Of a stretch of 55,706 nucleotides of DNA, positions 32,566-40,464 are shown one piece after another; positions within the stretch are counted from its first letter, which is position 1, and the number at the start of each line of letters is the position of its first letter. Under the pieces are notes generated by a model. It was not told where the DNA came from. It did not search any database and saw nothing but the letters and a program-made list of their open reading frames with translations. The stretch is from Saccharothrix sp. NRRL B-16348 (GTDB taxonomy: Bacteria > Actinomycetota > Actinomycetes > Mycobacteriales > Pseudonocardiaceae), in contig NZ_LGED01000226.1 of assembly GCF_001280085.1 (NCBI RefSeq), forward strand, positions 1 through 55,706. Direction: 5' to 3'. The translations under genes were made by a program, and so were the position numbers.

Positions 32566-33504
32566 TCAGACCGGCGGCGCGACGAAGCAGCCGCGGTCGG
32601 GGTCGTTGAACGACTCGCGCGCCACCAGCTCGTTCATCGGGTTGGCGGTGCCCCACTGGTCGGAGACCTCGGGCCGGGAGAGGTCGTAGACGTGCGGGTG
32701 CCAGGTGTCCTCGTCCAGCAACTCCAGCTCGGTGGTGTACTCGACGGTGTTGCCGTGCGGGTCGAGGAAGTAGGAGAACGTGTTGTCGCCCGCGAGGTGG
32801 CGGCCCGGTCCCCAGATCTTGCGCACGCCCGCGCGCAGCAGGCGGCCGGTGCCGCGCATGTACTCGTCCACGCCGCGCAGCTCGAACGAGATGTGGTGCA
32901 GCGCGGTGTGCGGCCCCTTGGCCAGCGCGAGGCTGTGGTGCTGGGGGTTGACGCGCAGGAAGTGCATGAGCTCACCCATGTGCGGCGAGGTGAGGGTGTC
33001 CGAGAGCGCGAACGACAGGTGCCGCTCGTACCAGGCCCTGGTCCGGTCGAGGTCGGGCGAGTTGAGCACCACGTGCGAGAGCCGGACCGGGATGGCCTCC
33101 TTCTCCTCGACGCGGCGGTGCCGCCGGACCTCCACGTCGGCGGAGACCTCGACCGTGCGGCCGTCGACGTCGAAGAACCGGAAGCCGTAGCCGCCGCCGA
33201 GCGTGCCCAGCCGGTCCGGGGTGCTGATGAGCGTGACGCCGGCGGCGATGAGCCGGTCGGCGAGCGCGTCCACGTCGGCGGGGGTGGCCGCGCCGAACGC
33301 GACCAGGTCCAGGCGCTTCTCCGCGGCCTTGCGCAGCCGCACCACGTACTGCTCGGGTGAGCCCTCGGCGGCCAGGAAGCTCAGGCCCGAGTCGTTGGCG
33401 ACCTCGGTGAGGCCCCAGACGCCGGCGTAGAACTCCCGTTGCTTGTCGTAGTCGGGCACGGCGAGGTCCACGTGCCGCAGGTGGGTGAGCAATCGCTTGG
33501 TCAC
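32566..33504 (-). CDS. Extradiol ring-cleavage dioxygenase (VOC family)
   Basis: A 312-aa two-domain type I extradiol dioxygenase. The iron ligands fit the family: His in SHVVLNSPD, His in ALHHISFEL and Glu in NTVEYTTELE. It should open a catecholic ring meta to the hydroxyls with O2. The GTG start at 33502-33504 overlaps the upstream gene's stop by 4 bp. Within the operon it follows an FAD hydroxylase, so a hydroxylated aromatic acid is the expected substrate class; the compound is unknown. Confidence 0.9.
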   Translation of the reverse strand: MTKRLLTHLRHVDLAVPDYDKQREFYAGVWGLTEVANDSGLSFLAAEGSPEQYVVRLRKAAEKRLDLVAFGAATPADVDALADRLIAAGVTLISTPDRLGTLGGGYGFRFFDVDGRTVEVSADVEVRRHRRVEEKEAIPVRLSHVVLNSPDLDRTRAWYERHLSFALSDTLTSPHMGELMHFLRVNPQHHSLALAKGPHTALHHISFELRGVDEYMRGTGRLLRAGVRKIWGPGRHLAGDNTFSYFLDPHGNTVEYTTELELLDEDTWHPHVYDLSRPEVSDQWGTANPMNELVARESFNDPDRGCFVAPPV

Positions 33505-34520
33505 CGGGACACCTCCAGGTTGAGCAGTGCGGCGGCGTTGCCGCCTCGGACGGCGTGGAAGTCGGGTTCGGGCAGGGCGGCGGCGCGCAGGGCGGCCACC
33601 GGGTCGTCGGCGCCCATGTCGAACGGGAAGTCGGAGCCGAGGAGCACGCGGTCCGGGCCCGCGGCACGGGTCAACGCGCGCAGCACGTCCGGGTCGTGGA
33701 CCAGGGAGTCGAACCACAGCCGGCGCAGGTAACGGCTCGGCGGGTGGGCGCAGCCCCGCGCGTCGGGGCGCACCCGCCAGGCGTGGTCGGCGCGCCCGAG
33801 GTGGGTGGGCAGGTAGCCGCCGCCGTGCGCGGCCACGACCCGCAGGCCGGGGTGGCGGTCCAGGACACCGGAGAAGATCAGGTGGGACAGGGCGACGGCG
33901 TTCTCGGTCGGCTGGCCGACGCTGTTGGACAGGTACCAGCGGTCCAGCCGCTCGTCCAGGGTGCACCCGAAGGGGTGCAGGAAAACGATCGCGCCGGTCT
34001 CGGCGGCCAGTGCCCAGAACGGCTCGTAGGCCGGGTCCGACAGGTCGCGGCCGGGTGCGTGGCTGCCGATCTCCACGCCGACGAGCCCTTCACCCAACGC
34101 GTGGTCGAGGGCCCGCACGGCCAGGTCGGGGTGCTGGAGGGGCGCCAACCCCAGGCCGCGCAGCCTTTCCGGGGCGTGCGCGCAGTGCTCGGCGGTCGCG
34201 GTGTTCGCCGTCTCCCACACCGCGCGGGCGAGGTCGCGATCGGCCCAGTAGTGGTAGTGCGACGGCGACGGGCTCACCAGCTGCACGTCCACGCCCGCGC
34301 CGTCCATCGCGGCCAGCCGTTGCGCGACGTCGGTCAGCAACCCGAGCCGATCGCGGACCATCGCGCCGCTGACGGCCAGCGCGTCGGGACCGTTGCGGCG
34401 GGCGTCCAGGTGGCGTGCGGCGGCGTGACCCGGGTCGTCGACGACGAGCCGGTCCACTTCGGGCAGCAGGACGTGCGCGTGCACGTCGACGGTCGGAGCC
34501 ATCGAAGTCGGGCCGGTCAC
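33501..34520 (-). CDS. Amidohydrolase_2 / ACMSD-like decarboxylase or hydrolase
   Basis: A 339-aa TIM-barrel metalloenzyme. HAH is in VDVHAHVLLPE near the N-terminus, with further metal-site motifs FLHPFG, AAHGGGYLPTHLGR and GSDFPFDMG. The family includes 2-amino-3-carboxymuconate semialdehyde decarboxylase and resorcylate decarboxylases, non-oxidative steps of aromatic pathways. GTG 34520 overlaps the stop of the monooxygenase gene (GTGA), and its own stop overlaps the dioxygenase start. ATG 34502 is an alternative start. Confidence 0.87.
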   Translation of the reverse strand: MTGPTSMAPTVDVHAHVLLPEVDRLVVDDPGHAAARHLDARRNGPDALAVSGAMVRDRLGLLTDVAQRLAAMDGAGVDVQLVSPSPSHYHYWADRDLARAVWETANTATAEHCAHAPERLRGLGLAPLQHPDLAVRALDHALGEGLVGVEIGSHAPGRDLSDPAYEPFWALAAETGAIVFLHPFGCTLDERLDRWYLSNSVGQPTENAVALSHLIFSGVLDRHPGLRVVAAHGGGYLPTHLGRADHAWRVRPDARGCAHPPSRYLRRLWFDSLVHDPDVLRALTRAAGPDRVLLGSDFPFDMGADDPVAALRAAALPEPDFHAVRGGNAAALLNLEVSR

Positions 34521-35635
34521 GGGCGCCTCGCCAACAACGCCGTCATGCGGCCCATCAGCCCCGGCACGTCGGCGTCGCGCGCGCCGCCGAGCAGCCACTG
34601 CCCCAACTGGACCGAGGCGTCCACGACCTCGCGGACGCGCGGGTGGCGCCGGTCCCGGTACTCGGTGAGCACCCCGTCACCCCAGCTGTCCGAAGTGGAC
34701 AGCAGCTCGGCGAGGACCAGCGCGTCCTCCAACGACATCGCCGCGCCCTGGGCGAGGGTCGGCGGGCAGGCGTGGGCGGCGTCGCCGACGAGCACGACCC
34801 GGCCCCGGTGCCACGGGCCCTCGACCAGCAGCCGGTCGAACCACGTGTAGTTGATCACCGTCGGGTCGGTCAGCGCGGCCTGGATCTCCGGCCACGGTCC
34901 GCCGTAGCCCCGGGCCAGCCGCGCCATCTCGTCGGCGTAGGTCGACGGGTCGATCGTGTCGCGGTCGCGGTTGCGCTCGACCAGGTAGGCGTAGGCGGTG
35001 TCCGGGCCCGTGGGGCAGCAGCCGGCGATGAAGCACGACCCGCCGTAGATCATCTGGGTGTGCTCCAGACCGGTCGGGCGCGGCACGGGAGCGCGCCAGA
35101 TGGCCATGCCGGTGGGCACGGGCCGCTCCTCGACGCCGATGAGCCGGCGGGTGGCGGAGTTGAGGCCGTCCGCACCGACGACCAGGTCGTACCGCCCGGT
35201 CGTGCCGTCGGAGAAGGCGACCTCCCCGCTGTCGCACTCCACCTCGGTGGCGGTGACGCCGAGCCGGACCGACGCGCCGGACGCGCGCACGGCGTCGATG
35301 AGGATCTGCTGGAGTCCCGGCCGTCGCATGCCGACGGTGCCGGGCAGGTCGTCACCGCCGGTGCGGGCCGCGGGCTGCACGGTCAGCACCTCGCCGGACG
35401 GGGCGAGGAGGCCCAACGCGTCGAACGGGAACCCGTCGCGCAGCACCCGGTCGATGACGCCGACCTCGCGCAGCACGCGCAGGGCGTTGCCCTGCAACGT
35501 GATGCCGGACCCGGCGGTGGCGTTCCAGTCGGGCTTGGCCTCCACGAGGTCGACGGCGTGGCCGGCGCGGCGCAGCAGGACGGTCAGGGCGTTGCCGGCG
35601 GTGCCACCGCCGAGGACGAGCACGGTGCGGGTCAT
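34517..35635 (-). CDS. FAD-dependent aromatic monooxygenase (class A)
   Basis: A 372-aa flavin hydroxylase of the p-hydroxybenzoate-hydroxylase type: FAD motif VLGGGTAGNALT at residues 6-17, the middle motif VVGADGLNSATR, and VLVGDAAHACPPTLAQGAAM. It should insert a hydroxyl group into an aromatic ring using NAD(P)H and O2, preparing the substrate for the dioxygenase. ATG 35633-35635 has GAGGAGAAG upstream. It lies 15 bp after the cyclase gene and overlaps the amidohydrolase gene. Confidence 0.9.
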   Translation of the reverse strand: MTRTVLVLGGGTAGNALTVLLRRAGHAVDLVEAKPDWNATAGSGITLQGNALRVLREVGVIDRVLRDGFPFDALGLLAPSGEVLTVQPAARTGGDDLPGTVGMRRPGLQQILIDAVRASGASVRLGVTATEVECDSGEVAFSDGTTGRYDLVVGADGLNSATRRLIGVEERPVPTGMAIWRAPVPRPTGLEHTQMIYGGSCFIAGCCPTGPDTAYAYLVERNRDRDTIDPSTYADEMARLARGYGGPWPEIQAALTDPTVINYTWFDRLLVEGPWHRGRVVLVGDAAHACPPTLAQGAAMSLEDALVLAELLSTSDSWGDGVLTEYRDRRHPRVREVVDASVQLGQWLLGGARDADVPGLMGRMTALLARRP

Positions 35636-35650
35636 CGCTTCTCCTCGCGG

Positions 35651-36604
35651 TTACTTGACGGCGACGGGGTTCACCGGCGAGCCGACGGCGCCGGTGATCG
35701 GCAGCGGCGCGGCGGTGAGCCAGAACTCGTGCACGCCGTGGGCGGCGCAGTCCTCCGCCAGCGCGTCCAGGTCCCACATCTCCCCCACCAGCAGCCCGAT
35801 GTGCGGGATGACGACCTGGTGCAGGGGTTGGAAGGCGTGGTCGAACTCGTTGGGCCGCACCTCGAAGCCCCACGTGTCGGTGGCGATCGCGGCGATCTCC
35901 GTGCGGTGCAGCCAGGACGCGGTGGTGAACGACAGTCCGGGCGCCGGTCCGCCCGCGTAGTCGCCCCAGCCGTCCCGCTTGGCACGGGCCAGCTGCCCGG
36001 TGCGGACCAGCACGATGTCGCCCCGGCCGACCTGCACGCCGTGGGCCTCGGCGGTGGCCGTGAGGTGGGTTTCGGTGATGGCGAAGCCGTCGGGCAGTTC
36101 GCCGCCGCCGACGACCCGGCCGACGTCGAGCAGCACGCCGCGACCGGCGACGTGGGCGGCCAGGTGCTCGATGCCGGTGACCAGGTCGCCCTCGGACGTG
36201 ACGGTGGTGGCCGCGTCGCGACCGTTCCACGCCTTGCCGTGGTCGAAGATGTGCCCGAGGCCGTCCCACTGGGTCGAGCACTGCAACGGCATCGCGATCA
36301 CGTCGTCCGCGCCGCCGATGCCGTGCGGGAAGCCCTGGAGCCCGGCCGCCGCGTCGGTCCCGGTGTCCAGCATGGTGTGCACCGGGTTGGTGCGCCGCCG
36401 CCAGCCCTTCTGCGGACCGTTCGCGTCGAACCGCTGCGACAGCGAGAAACTGGCGCCCCGGCGGATCAGCGCGGCGCCTTCACGGCGCTTGGCCTCGGTG
36501 AGGAAGTTCAGCGTGCCGAGCACGTCGTCGGCGCCCCAGCGGCCCCAGTTCGAGCACGCCTCCGCGGCGTCGGCGACGGCGCCCTCGGGGTCGGCGCGGT
36601 TCAC
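35651..36604 (-). CDS. Cyclase-family (kynurenine-formamidase-like) hydrolase
   Basis: A 317-aa protein of the PF04199 'cyclase' family. The metal-site segment is CSTQWDGLGHIFDHGKAWNG, the longer variant of the family's HxGTHxDxPxH motif. Members hydrolyse formamides, lactones or isatin-like rings. The GTG at 36602-36604 overlaps the upstream FAH stop by 4 bp. In this operon it may open an amide or lactone before or after ring oxidation; this is inference. Confidence 0.85.
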   Translation of the reverse strand: MNRADPEGAVADAAEACSNWGRWGADDVLGTLNFLTEAKRREGAALIRRGASFSLSQRFDANGPQKGWRRRTNPVHTMLDTGTDAAAGLQGFPHGIGGADDVIAMPLQCSTQWDGLGHIFDHGKAWNGRDAATTVTSEGDLVTGIEHLAAHVAGRGVLLDVGRVVGGGELPDGFAITETHLTATAEAHGVQVGRGDIVLVRTGQLARAKRDGWGDYAGGPAPGLSFTTASWLHRTEIAAIATDTWGFEVRPNEFDHAFQPLHQVVIPHIGLLVGEMWDLDALAEDCAAHGVHEFWLTAAPLPITGAVGSPVNPVAVK

Positions 36605-37581
36605 GTTCGCCCCTCCGCGACGCACCGGGTGCGCTGGACGCCCAGGCCGGTGATGGTGGACTCCATGACGTCGCCGTCGCGCAGCAGGCGGCCGTGGTGC
36701 ATCCCGTTGCCCGCCGGGGAACCGGTCAGCACGAGGTCCCCCGGCAAGAGGGTGGTCGTCTGCGAGACGTAGGAGACCATGCGGGCGACGTCGAAGATCA
36801 TGTCCTTGGTGGACTCGTCCTGCATGGTCTCGCCGTTGAGCTTCAGCGTCAGTCGCAGGTCCATCGGGTCCGGCACGAACTCCGCGGGCACCAGGTACGG
36901 GCCGAGTGGGGTGAAACCGGGTGCGTTCTTCGCGCGCAGCCAGTCCGTGCCGATCTCCCGCATGTCGGGGCGGAAGACCAGGTCACGGGCGGTGAGGTCG
37001 TTGGCGATCGTGTAGCCGGCGACGTGCCGCAACGCCTCCTCGGGCGACACGCGGTGCGCGGGCGTGCCGATCACCGCGGTCAGCTCCAGCTCCCAGTCCG
37101 GCTGCTCGCACCACGACGGCAGCACCACGTCGTCGTACGGGCCGGTGATCGCCGACGGCAGGCCGATGAACACGTACGGCTGGTCCTCGCGGGCCCGGCG
37201 GTCCATCAGCTCGGCGGCGCGCGCCCGCGCCCGCTCCTCGCTCTCGGCGGAGTCCGCCGGGCGATGGGCCACCACCAGGTCGATGACGTGCTGCCGGTAG
37301 TTCGCGCCGGACTGGAACACCTGCCGCGGCGCGACCGGCGCGTGCACCCGCAACCCGTCCAGCGCACGCCACTCCACCGCGCCGTCGCGCGCCACGCCGT
37401 GCAACGCGGGCAGCGCCTCGGCCCACCGGTCCAGGACGTCCAAAGTCGACGTCGGCCCCCACTCCAGGGCGGGACCGAGGTCGACCACCCGGTCGTCCAC
37501 CACCAGGCCGGGGAACGGCGGGCTCCCCGGCTCGGAGAAGGTGCCGAGCGCGAACCGGACCGGTTGCGGCGGTGTTCCCAT
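36601..37581 (-). CDS. Fumarylacetoacetate hydrolase-family enzyme (operon gene 1)
   Basis: A 326-aa FAH-family protein with metal ligands in DWELELTAVIG, then HVAGYTIANDLTARDL and LLPGDLVLTGSPAGNG. It heads the six-gene catabolic operon; ATG 37579-37581 has GGGAGGA a short distance upstream. The sequence differs clearly from the FAH gene at the operon's end, so a recent duplication is unlikely. The LysR gene is divergent from it, with a T-N11-A palindrome in the 111-bp gap. Confidence 0.88.
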   Translation of the reverse strand: MGTPPQPVRFALGTFSEPGSPPFPGLVVDDRVVDLGPALEWGPTSTLDVLDRWAEALPALHGVARDGAVEWRALDGLRVHAPVAPRQVFQSGANYRQHVIDLVVAHRPADSAESEERARARAAELMDRRAREDQPYVFIGLPSAITGPYDDVVLPSWCEQPDWELELTAVIGTPAHRVSPEEALRHVAGYTIANDLTARDLVFRPDMREIGTDWLRAKNAPGFTPLGPYLVPAEFVPDPMDLRLTLKLNGETMQDESTKDMIFDVARMVSYVSQTTTLLPGDLVLTGSPAGNGMHHGRLLRDGDVMESTITGLGVQRTRCVAEGRT

Positions 37582-37659
37582 CAGGTGTCCTCCCGTGTCG
37601 TGAGGACTACTGTGACCGGCGTCAAAGAATCACGGAAATGAATGTTCGTGATGCTTTCC

Positions 37660-37674
37660 ATCCACGGCGTGGAT
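37660..37674. promoter_or_regulatory. LysR-type box (T-N11-A palindrome)
   Basis: ATCCACG (37660-37666), central G, CGTGGAT (37668-37674): a perfect inverted repeat with T and A eleven bases apart, the LysR recognition pattern. It lies 19 bp before the LysR start and 79 bp before the FAH start, suitable for autoregulation and activation of the operon. Confidence 0.75.
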
Positions 37675-37692
37675 AGTGGGAGGTACCCGGGG

Positions 37693-38598
37693 GTGAACCT
37701 GTCCAGCCTCGACCTGAACCTCGTCGTCGCGCTGCGGGCGCTGCTGGAGGAGCGCAACGTCACCAGGGCGGGGCAGCGGATCGGCGTGACGCAGCCCGCG
37801 ATGAGCGCGACCCTGGCCCGGCTGCGCCGCCACTTCGACGACCCGCTGCTGTCCCGCACCGGCTCCCACTACGAGCTGACGCCGCTGGGCACGGTGCTGC
37901 GCGACCGCGCCGCCACCGCGTGCGACGTGCTGGAACGGGTGTTCAGCAGCCAGGCCGACTTCGACCCGCGCACCGACGACCGCGAGTTCACGCTCATCTC
38001 GTCCGACTACGGCGCGGCGGTGTTCGGCGTCGCCCTGGCCCGCGAGCTGCACGACGTCGCGCCCGGCGTGCACCTGACGTTCCGGCAGACGTCGCCGCTG
38101 ATGCTCGAGAACCTGGGCACCCTGCTGAGCACCGTGGACGGGTTGTTGCTGCCGCACGGCGTCATCGACGGCTTCCCCGCCGTCGAGCTGTTCAGCGACA
38201 GCTGGGTGTGCCTGGTCGCCGACGACAACCCCGAGGTCGGGGACGACCTCACCCTCGACGACCTCGCGCGCCTGCCCTGGGCGGTGTACCAACGCGCGTA
38301 CGACGCACCGGTCACGCGCCAGCTGAGCATGCTCGGCATCAGCCCCCGGGTCGACGTGTCCGTGTCGTCGTTCCACCTGCTGCCCCCGCTCGTCGCCGGC
38401 ACGCGACGCGTCGCCCTGGCGCAGCAGCGCTTGGTCGAGCGCTTCCCCGCCCCCGGCGTGCGCGCGCTGCCGTGCCCGTTCGCCGCCGTGCCGGTGCAGG
38501 AGGCGTTGTGGTGGCACCCGGTGCACACCCAGGACCCCGGCCACCTCTGGTTGCGCGAGGTGGCGGCGGAGGTCGGCCGGCGGATCAGCGAGGCGTGA
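37693..38598 (+). CDS. LysR-family regulator of the aromatic operon
   Basis: A 301-aa LysR protein with helix-turn-helix QRIGVTQPAMSATLARLRRHF near residues 33-53 and an effector domain related to the NodD/NahR group (DPRTDDREFTLISSDYG). That subgroup usually answers to aromatic compounds, which fits the divergent ring-cleavage operon. GTG 37693 follows GGGAGGT (37678-37684); the longer frame from 37642 lacks such a site. It ends 5 bp before the convergent PadR gene. Confidence 0.88.
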   Translation: MNLSSLDLNLVVALRALLEERNVTRAGQRIGVTQPAMSATLARLRRHFDDPLLSRTGSHYELTPLGTVLRDRAATACDVLERVFSSQADFDPRTDDREFTLISSDYGAAVFGVALARELHDVAPGVHLTFRQTSPLMLENLGTLLSTVDGLLLPHGVIDGFPAVELFSDSWVCLVADDNPEVGDDLTLDDLARLPWAVYQRAYDAPVTRQLSMLGISPRVDVSVSSFHLLPPLVAGTRRVALAQQRLVERFPAPGVRALPCPFAAVPVQEALWWHPVHTQDPGHLWLREVAAEVGRRISEA

Positions 38599-38603
38599 GG
38601 CGC

Positions 38604-38915
38604 CTACTCGTCGTGCACGAGGACTTCGCCGGCCACCTCGGCGACCACGGTCCGCAACTGCGCCAAGGTGTCACGGCCGGTCTCGGTGGCGGTGTAGACC
38701 CGGCGGACCCGGCCGTCCACCACGTGCTCCCGTGACGTCAACAGGCCCGCGGTCTCCATCCGGTGCAGCAGCGGGTAGAGGGTGCCCGGTGAGATCCGGT
38801 AGCCGTGGTGGGCCAGTTCCTCGGCCATCCACGCCCCGTACACCTCTTGGCCGGCGGCGTGGTGCAGCACGTGCGCCGGCACCGCGCCGCGGAGGAATTC
38901 CCGCACCACGTCCAT
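38604..38915 (-). CDS. PadR-family transcriptional regulator
   Basis: A 103-aa protein with the PadR winged helix: YGAWMAEELAHHGYRISPGTLYPLLHRMETAGLLTS and a C-terminal dimer helix. It starts at ATG 38915; the in-frame GTG 38936 would give a longer form. The motif TGTCGnnnCACGATATC overlaps the ATG start and recurs upstream of the DoxX gene. A TATCGT -10-like sequence eight bases before the ATG suggests a leaderless mRNA. Probably an autorepressor that also controls DoxX; ligand unknown. Confidence 0.87.
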   Translation of the reverse strand: MDVVREFLRGAVPAHVLHHAAGQEVYGAWMAEELAHHGYRISPGTLYPLLHRMETAGLLTSREHVVDGRVRRVYTATETGRDTLAQLRTVVAEVAGEVLVHDE

Positions 38916-38931
38916 GTCGCGACACGATATC
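38915..38931. promoter_or_regulatory. Candidate PadR operator, copy 1
   Basis: TGTCG-CGA-CACGATATC, overlapping the PadR start codon and its -10-like sequence. It matches 14 of 17 positions of copy 2 at 39501-39517, differing only in the three central bases. Confidence 0.6.
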
Positions 38932-38963
38932 GCCACCGGGATGGAATAAGGCCGGCTGTGGTG

Positions 38964-39434
38964 TCAGCGGCTCACGGTCGACCGGCGGGCAGCCAAGGCG
39001 TCCAGCGACCACCGGCCCGGCCCCACGACGAGCAGGAACGCCAAGCCGAGCAGCATCGCCCAGTCGGTGCGCGACTCGTGCGCCATATCCCACAGACCGT
39101 CCGCCTGGGGCTTGTCGGTCGAGCCGCCCCACAGGATGGGCACCTTCGTCAACGCCAGCGCCAACGCCATGTTGACCAGCATCGGCAACGCGGCCAGGCG
39201 GGTGAGCAGACCGACCAGCAACAGCGCCCCGCAGGCCGTTTCCGCGATGGCGGACAACGGGCCGAAGAACTCCGCCGCCGGGATGCCGATCTTCGCGAAC
39301 CGCCCCGCGGCCTGCTGGTCCGGGTACAGGAACTTGCCGATGCCCTCCGACAGGAACACCGCGCCCACGGCCAGCCGGATCAGGATCACCGCGGCGGGAC
39401 CATCCGCTTTCCACCACGCGGCCTTCTGGTTCAC
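38964..39434 (-). CDS. DoxX-family membrane protein
   Basis: A 156-aa protein with four membrane helices (VILIRLAVGAVFLSEGIGKF; AETACGALLLVGLLTRLAAL; PMLVNMALALALTKVP; WAMLLGLAFLLVVGPG). DoxX proteins are small quinone- or thiol-linked membrane proteins often involved in redox stress. GTG 39432-39434 follows GGGGGTGG. It is upstream of PadR on the same strand (48-bp gap) and has its own copy of the PadR motif about 70 bp upstream. Confidence 0.87.
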   Translation of the reverse strand: MNQKAAWWKADGPAAVILIRLAVGAVFLSEGIGKFLYPDQQAAGRFAKIGIPAAEFFGPLSAIAETACGALLLVGLLTRLAALPMLVNMALALALTKVPILWGGSTDKPQADGLWDMAHESRTDWAMLLGLAFLLVVGPGRWSLDALAARRSTVSR

Positions 39435-39500
39435 GGGCGTCCACCCCCACGCGATCCATCGGCCGTCCGCTCGCTGGGCGTTCGCGATATCGGCCTGCGA

Positions 39501-39517
39501 TGTCGGATCACGATATC
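39501..39517. promoter_or_regulatory. Candidate PadR operator, copy 2, upstream of DoxX
   Basis: TGTCG-GAT-CACGATATC; a further CGCGATATCG lies at 39483-39492. The gap is shared with the divergent universal stress protein gene, so both may be controlled. Confidence 0.6.
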
Positions 39518-39582
39518 AGCGCCGCGGCGTCCCGACGCGGTTCCGTGCTGCGATCGTGAGCTTCCGGCGCGATCGTGGTGTG

Positions 39583-40047
39583 GTGAGTGCGGCGGATCCC
39601 GCCAGGCGCGGTGCGGCACCGGTCCTGGTGGTCGGCTTCGACGGCCAGACGGCGAGCCTGGCCGCGTTGCGCACGGCGGCGGATCTCGCGCGTCGCCTCG
39701 GCGCGAACCTCCACGTGGTGCACGGCGTCGACGTGCGCGACTACCCGATCGACCCGGACGTCGCGGTCGAGGTCTGGGAAGGCCACGCGCGCGAGGCGCT
39801 CGGACACCTGGACGTCCAGGTCCGCGGAGCACTGGCCGACCACCCGGGGAACTGGACCTACCACGCGTCGAACGGCGATCCGGTGCGGCTGCTGGTCACC
39901 GTGGCCGACGAGCAGGACGCCTTGATGATCGTGGTGGGGACGCACCGGCACCGGTCGCTGCGCCGGATGACGCGCCGCTCGGTCAGCCGCACCCTGCCGA
40001 AGGCCGCGCACCGGCCCGTGCTGCTGGTCGCCGACCCCGGTGACTGA
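39583..40047 (+). CDS. Universal stress protein (UspA family)
   Basis: A 154-aa single-domain UspA protein: N-terminal strand VLVVGFDGQTASLAALRTA, DALMIVVGTHRHRSLRRM and the end segment SVSRTLPKAAHRPVLLV. The ATP-binding motif G-2x-G-9x-G(S/T) is degenerate (GTHRH ... RSVSRT). GTG 39583 gives a normal start, but ribosome sites are weak and GTG 39556 or 39580 are in frame. Divergent from DoxX. Confidence 0.83.
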   Translation: MSAADPARRGAAPVLVVGFDGQTASLAALRTAADLARRLGANLHVVHGVDVRDYPIDPDVAVEVWEGHAREALGHLDVQVRGALADHPGNWTYHASNGDPVRLLVTVADEQDALMIVVGTHRHRSLRRMTRRSVSRTLPKAAHRPVLLVADPGD

Positions 40048-40074
40048 TCCCCCTGCCGAAGGACGTGAAGCCGG

Positions 40075-40110
40075 TTGACCAATCAGGAGTTGTTCTATAA
40101 GAATTAGAAC
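40075..40110 (+). promoter_or_regulatory. Promoter and operator of the GntR (YtrA-type) operon
   Basis: -35 TTGACC (40075-40080), 17-base spacer, -10 TAAGAA (40098-40103). Overlying it, GTTCTA (40092-40097) and TAGAAC (40105-40110) form a perfect inverted repeat around TAAGAAT. ATG 40111 follows at once, so the mRNA is probably leaderless and the repressor site covers the -10. Confidence 0.75.
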
Positions 40111-40464
40111 ATGCTCTTCCGGGTCGACCCCACCAGCAGCACCCCGCTGGGGGACCAGATCGCCGCCTGCGTCCGCAACGCCCTGATCGGGGCCACCCTC
40201 AGCCCGGGTGAGCGCTTGCCGCCCGCCCGGGAGCTCGCGTCCTCGCTGGGGGTGAACATGCACACCGTGCTGCGGGCCTACGCGACCCTGCGGGACGAGG
40301 GGCTGATCGAGCTGCGGCGAGGACGTGGCGCGGTGGTCACCTCGGCCGCGCCGGACGAGCGGGCACGGCTGGCCGACGCGGTGCGGGAGGTCGCGGCGGC
40401 GGCCCGGCGAATCGGCATGGACGCCGACGAGGTCGTCGTCCTGATCAGGAAGGCGTTCACGTGA
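40111..40464 (+). CDS. GntR-family regulator, YtrA subfamily
   Basis: A 117-aa short GntR protein: winged helix (LGDQIAACVRNALIGATLSPGERLPPARELASSLGVNMHTVLRAYATL) and a brief C-terminal dimer helix, as in YtrA-type regulators that control membrane transport genes. It is leaderless, with an operator over its -10, so autorepression is expected. It overlaps the next gene by 4 bp. Confidence 0.9.
   Translation: MLFRVDPTSSTPLGDQIAACVRNALIGATLSPGERLPPARELASSLGVNMHTVLRAYATLRDEGLIELRRGRGAVVTSAAPDERARLADAVREVAAAARRIGMDADEVVVLIRKAFT

Noticed and set aside
39067..39582. N-terminal extension of the universal stress protein to 326 aa
   Set aside because: The extra region overlaps DoxX on the other strand, has shadow composition and lacks a start signal; UspA proteins begin at the strand found just after 39583.
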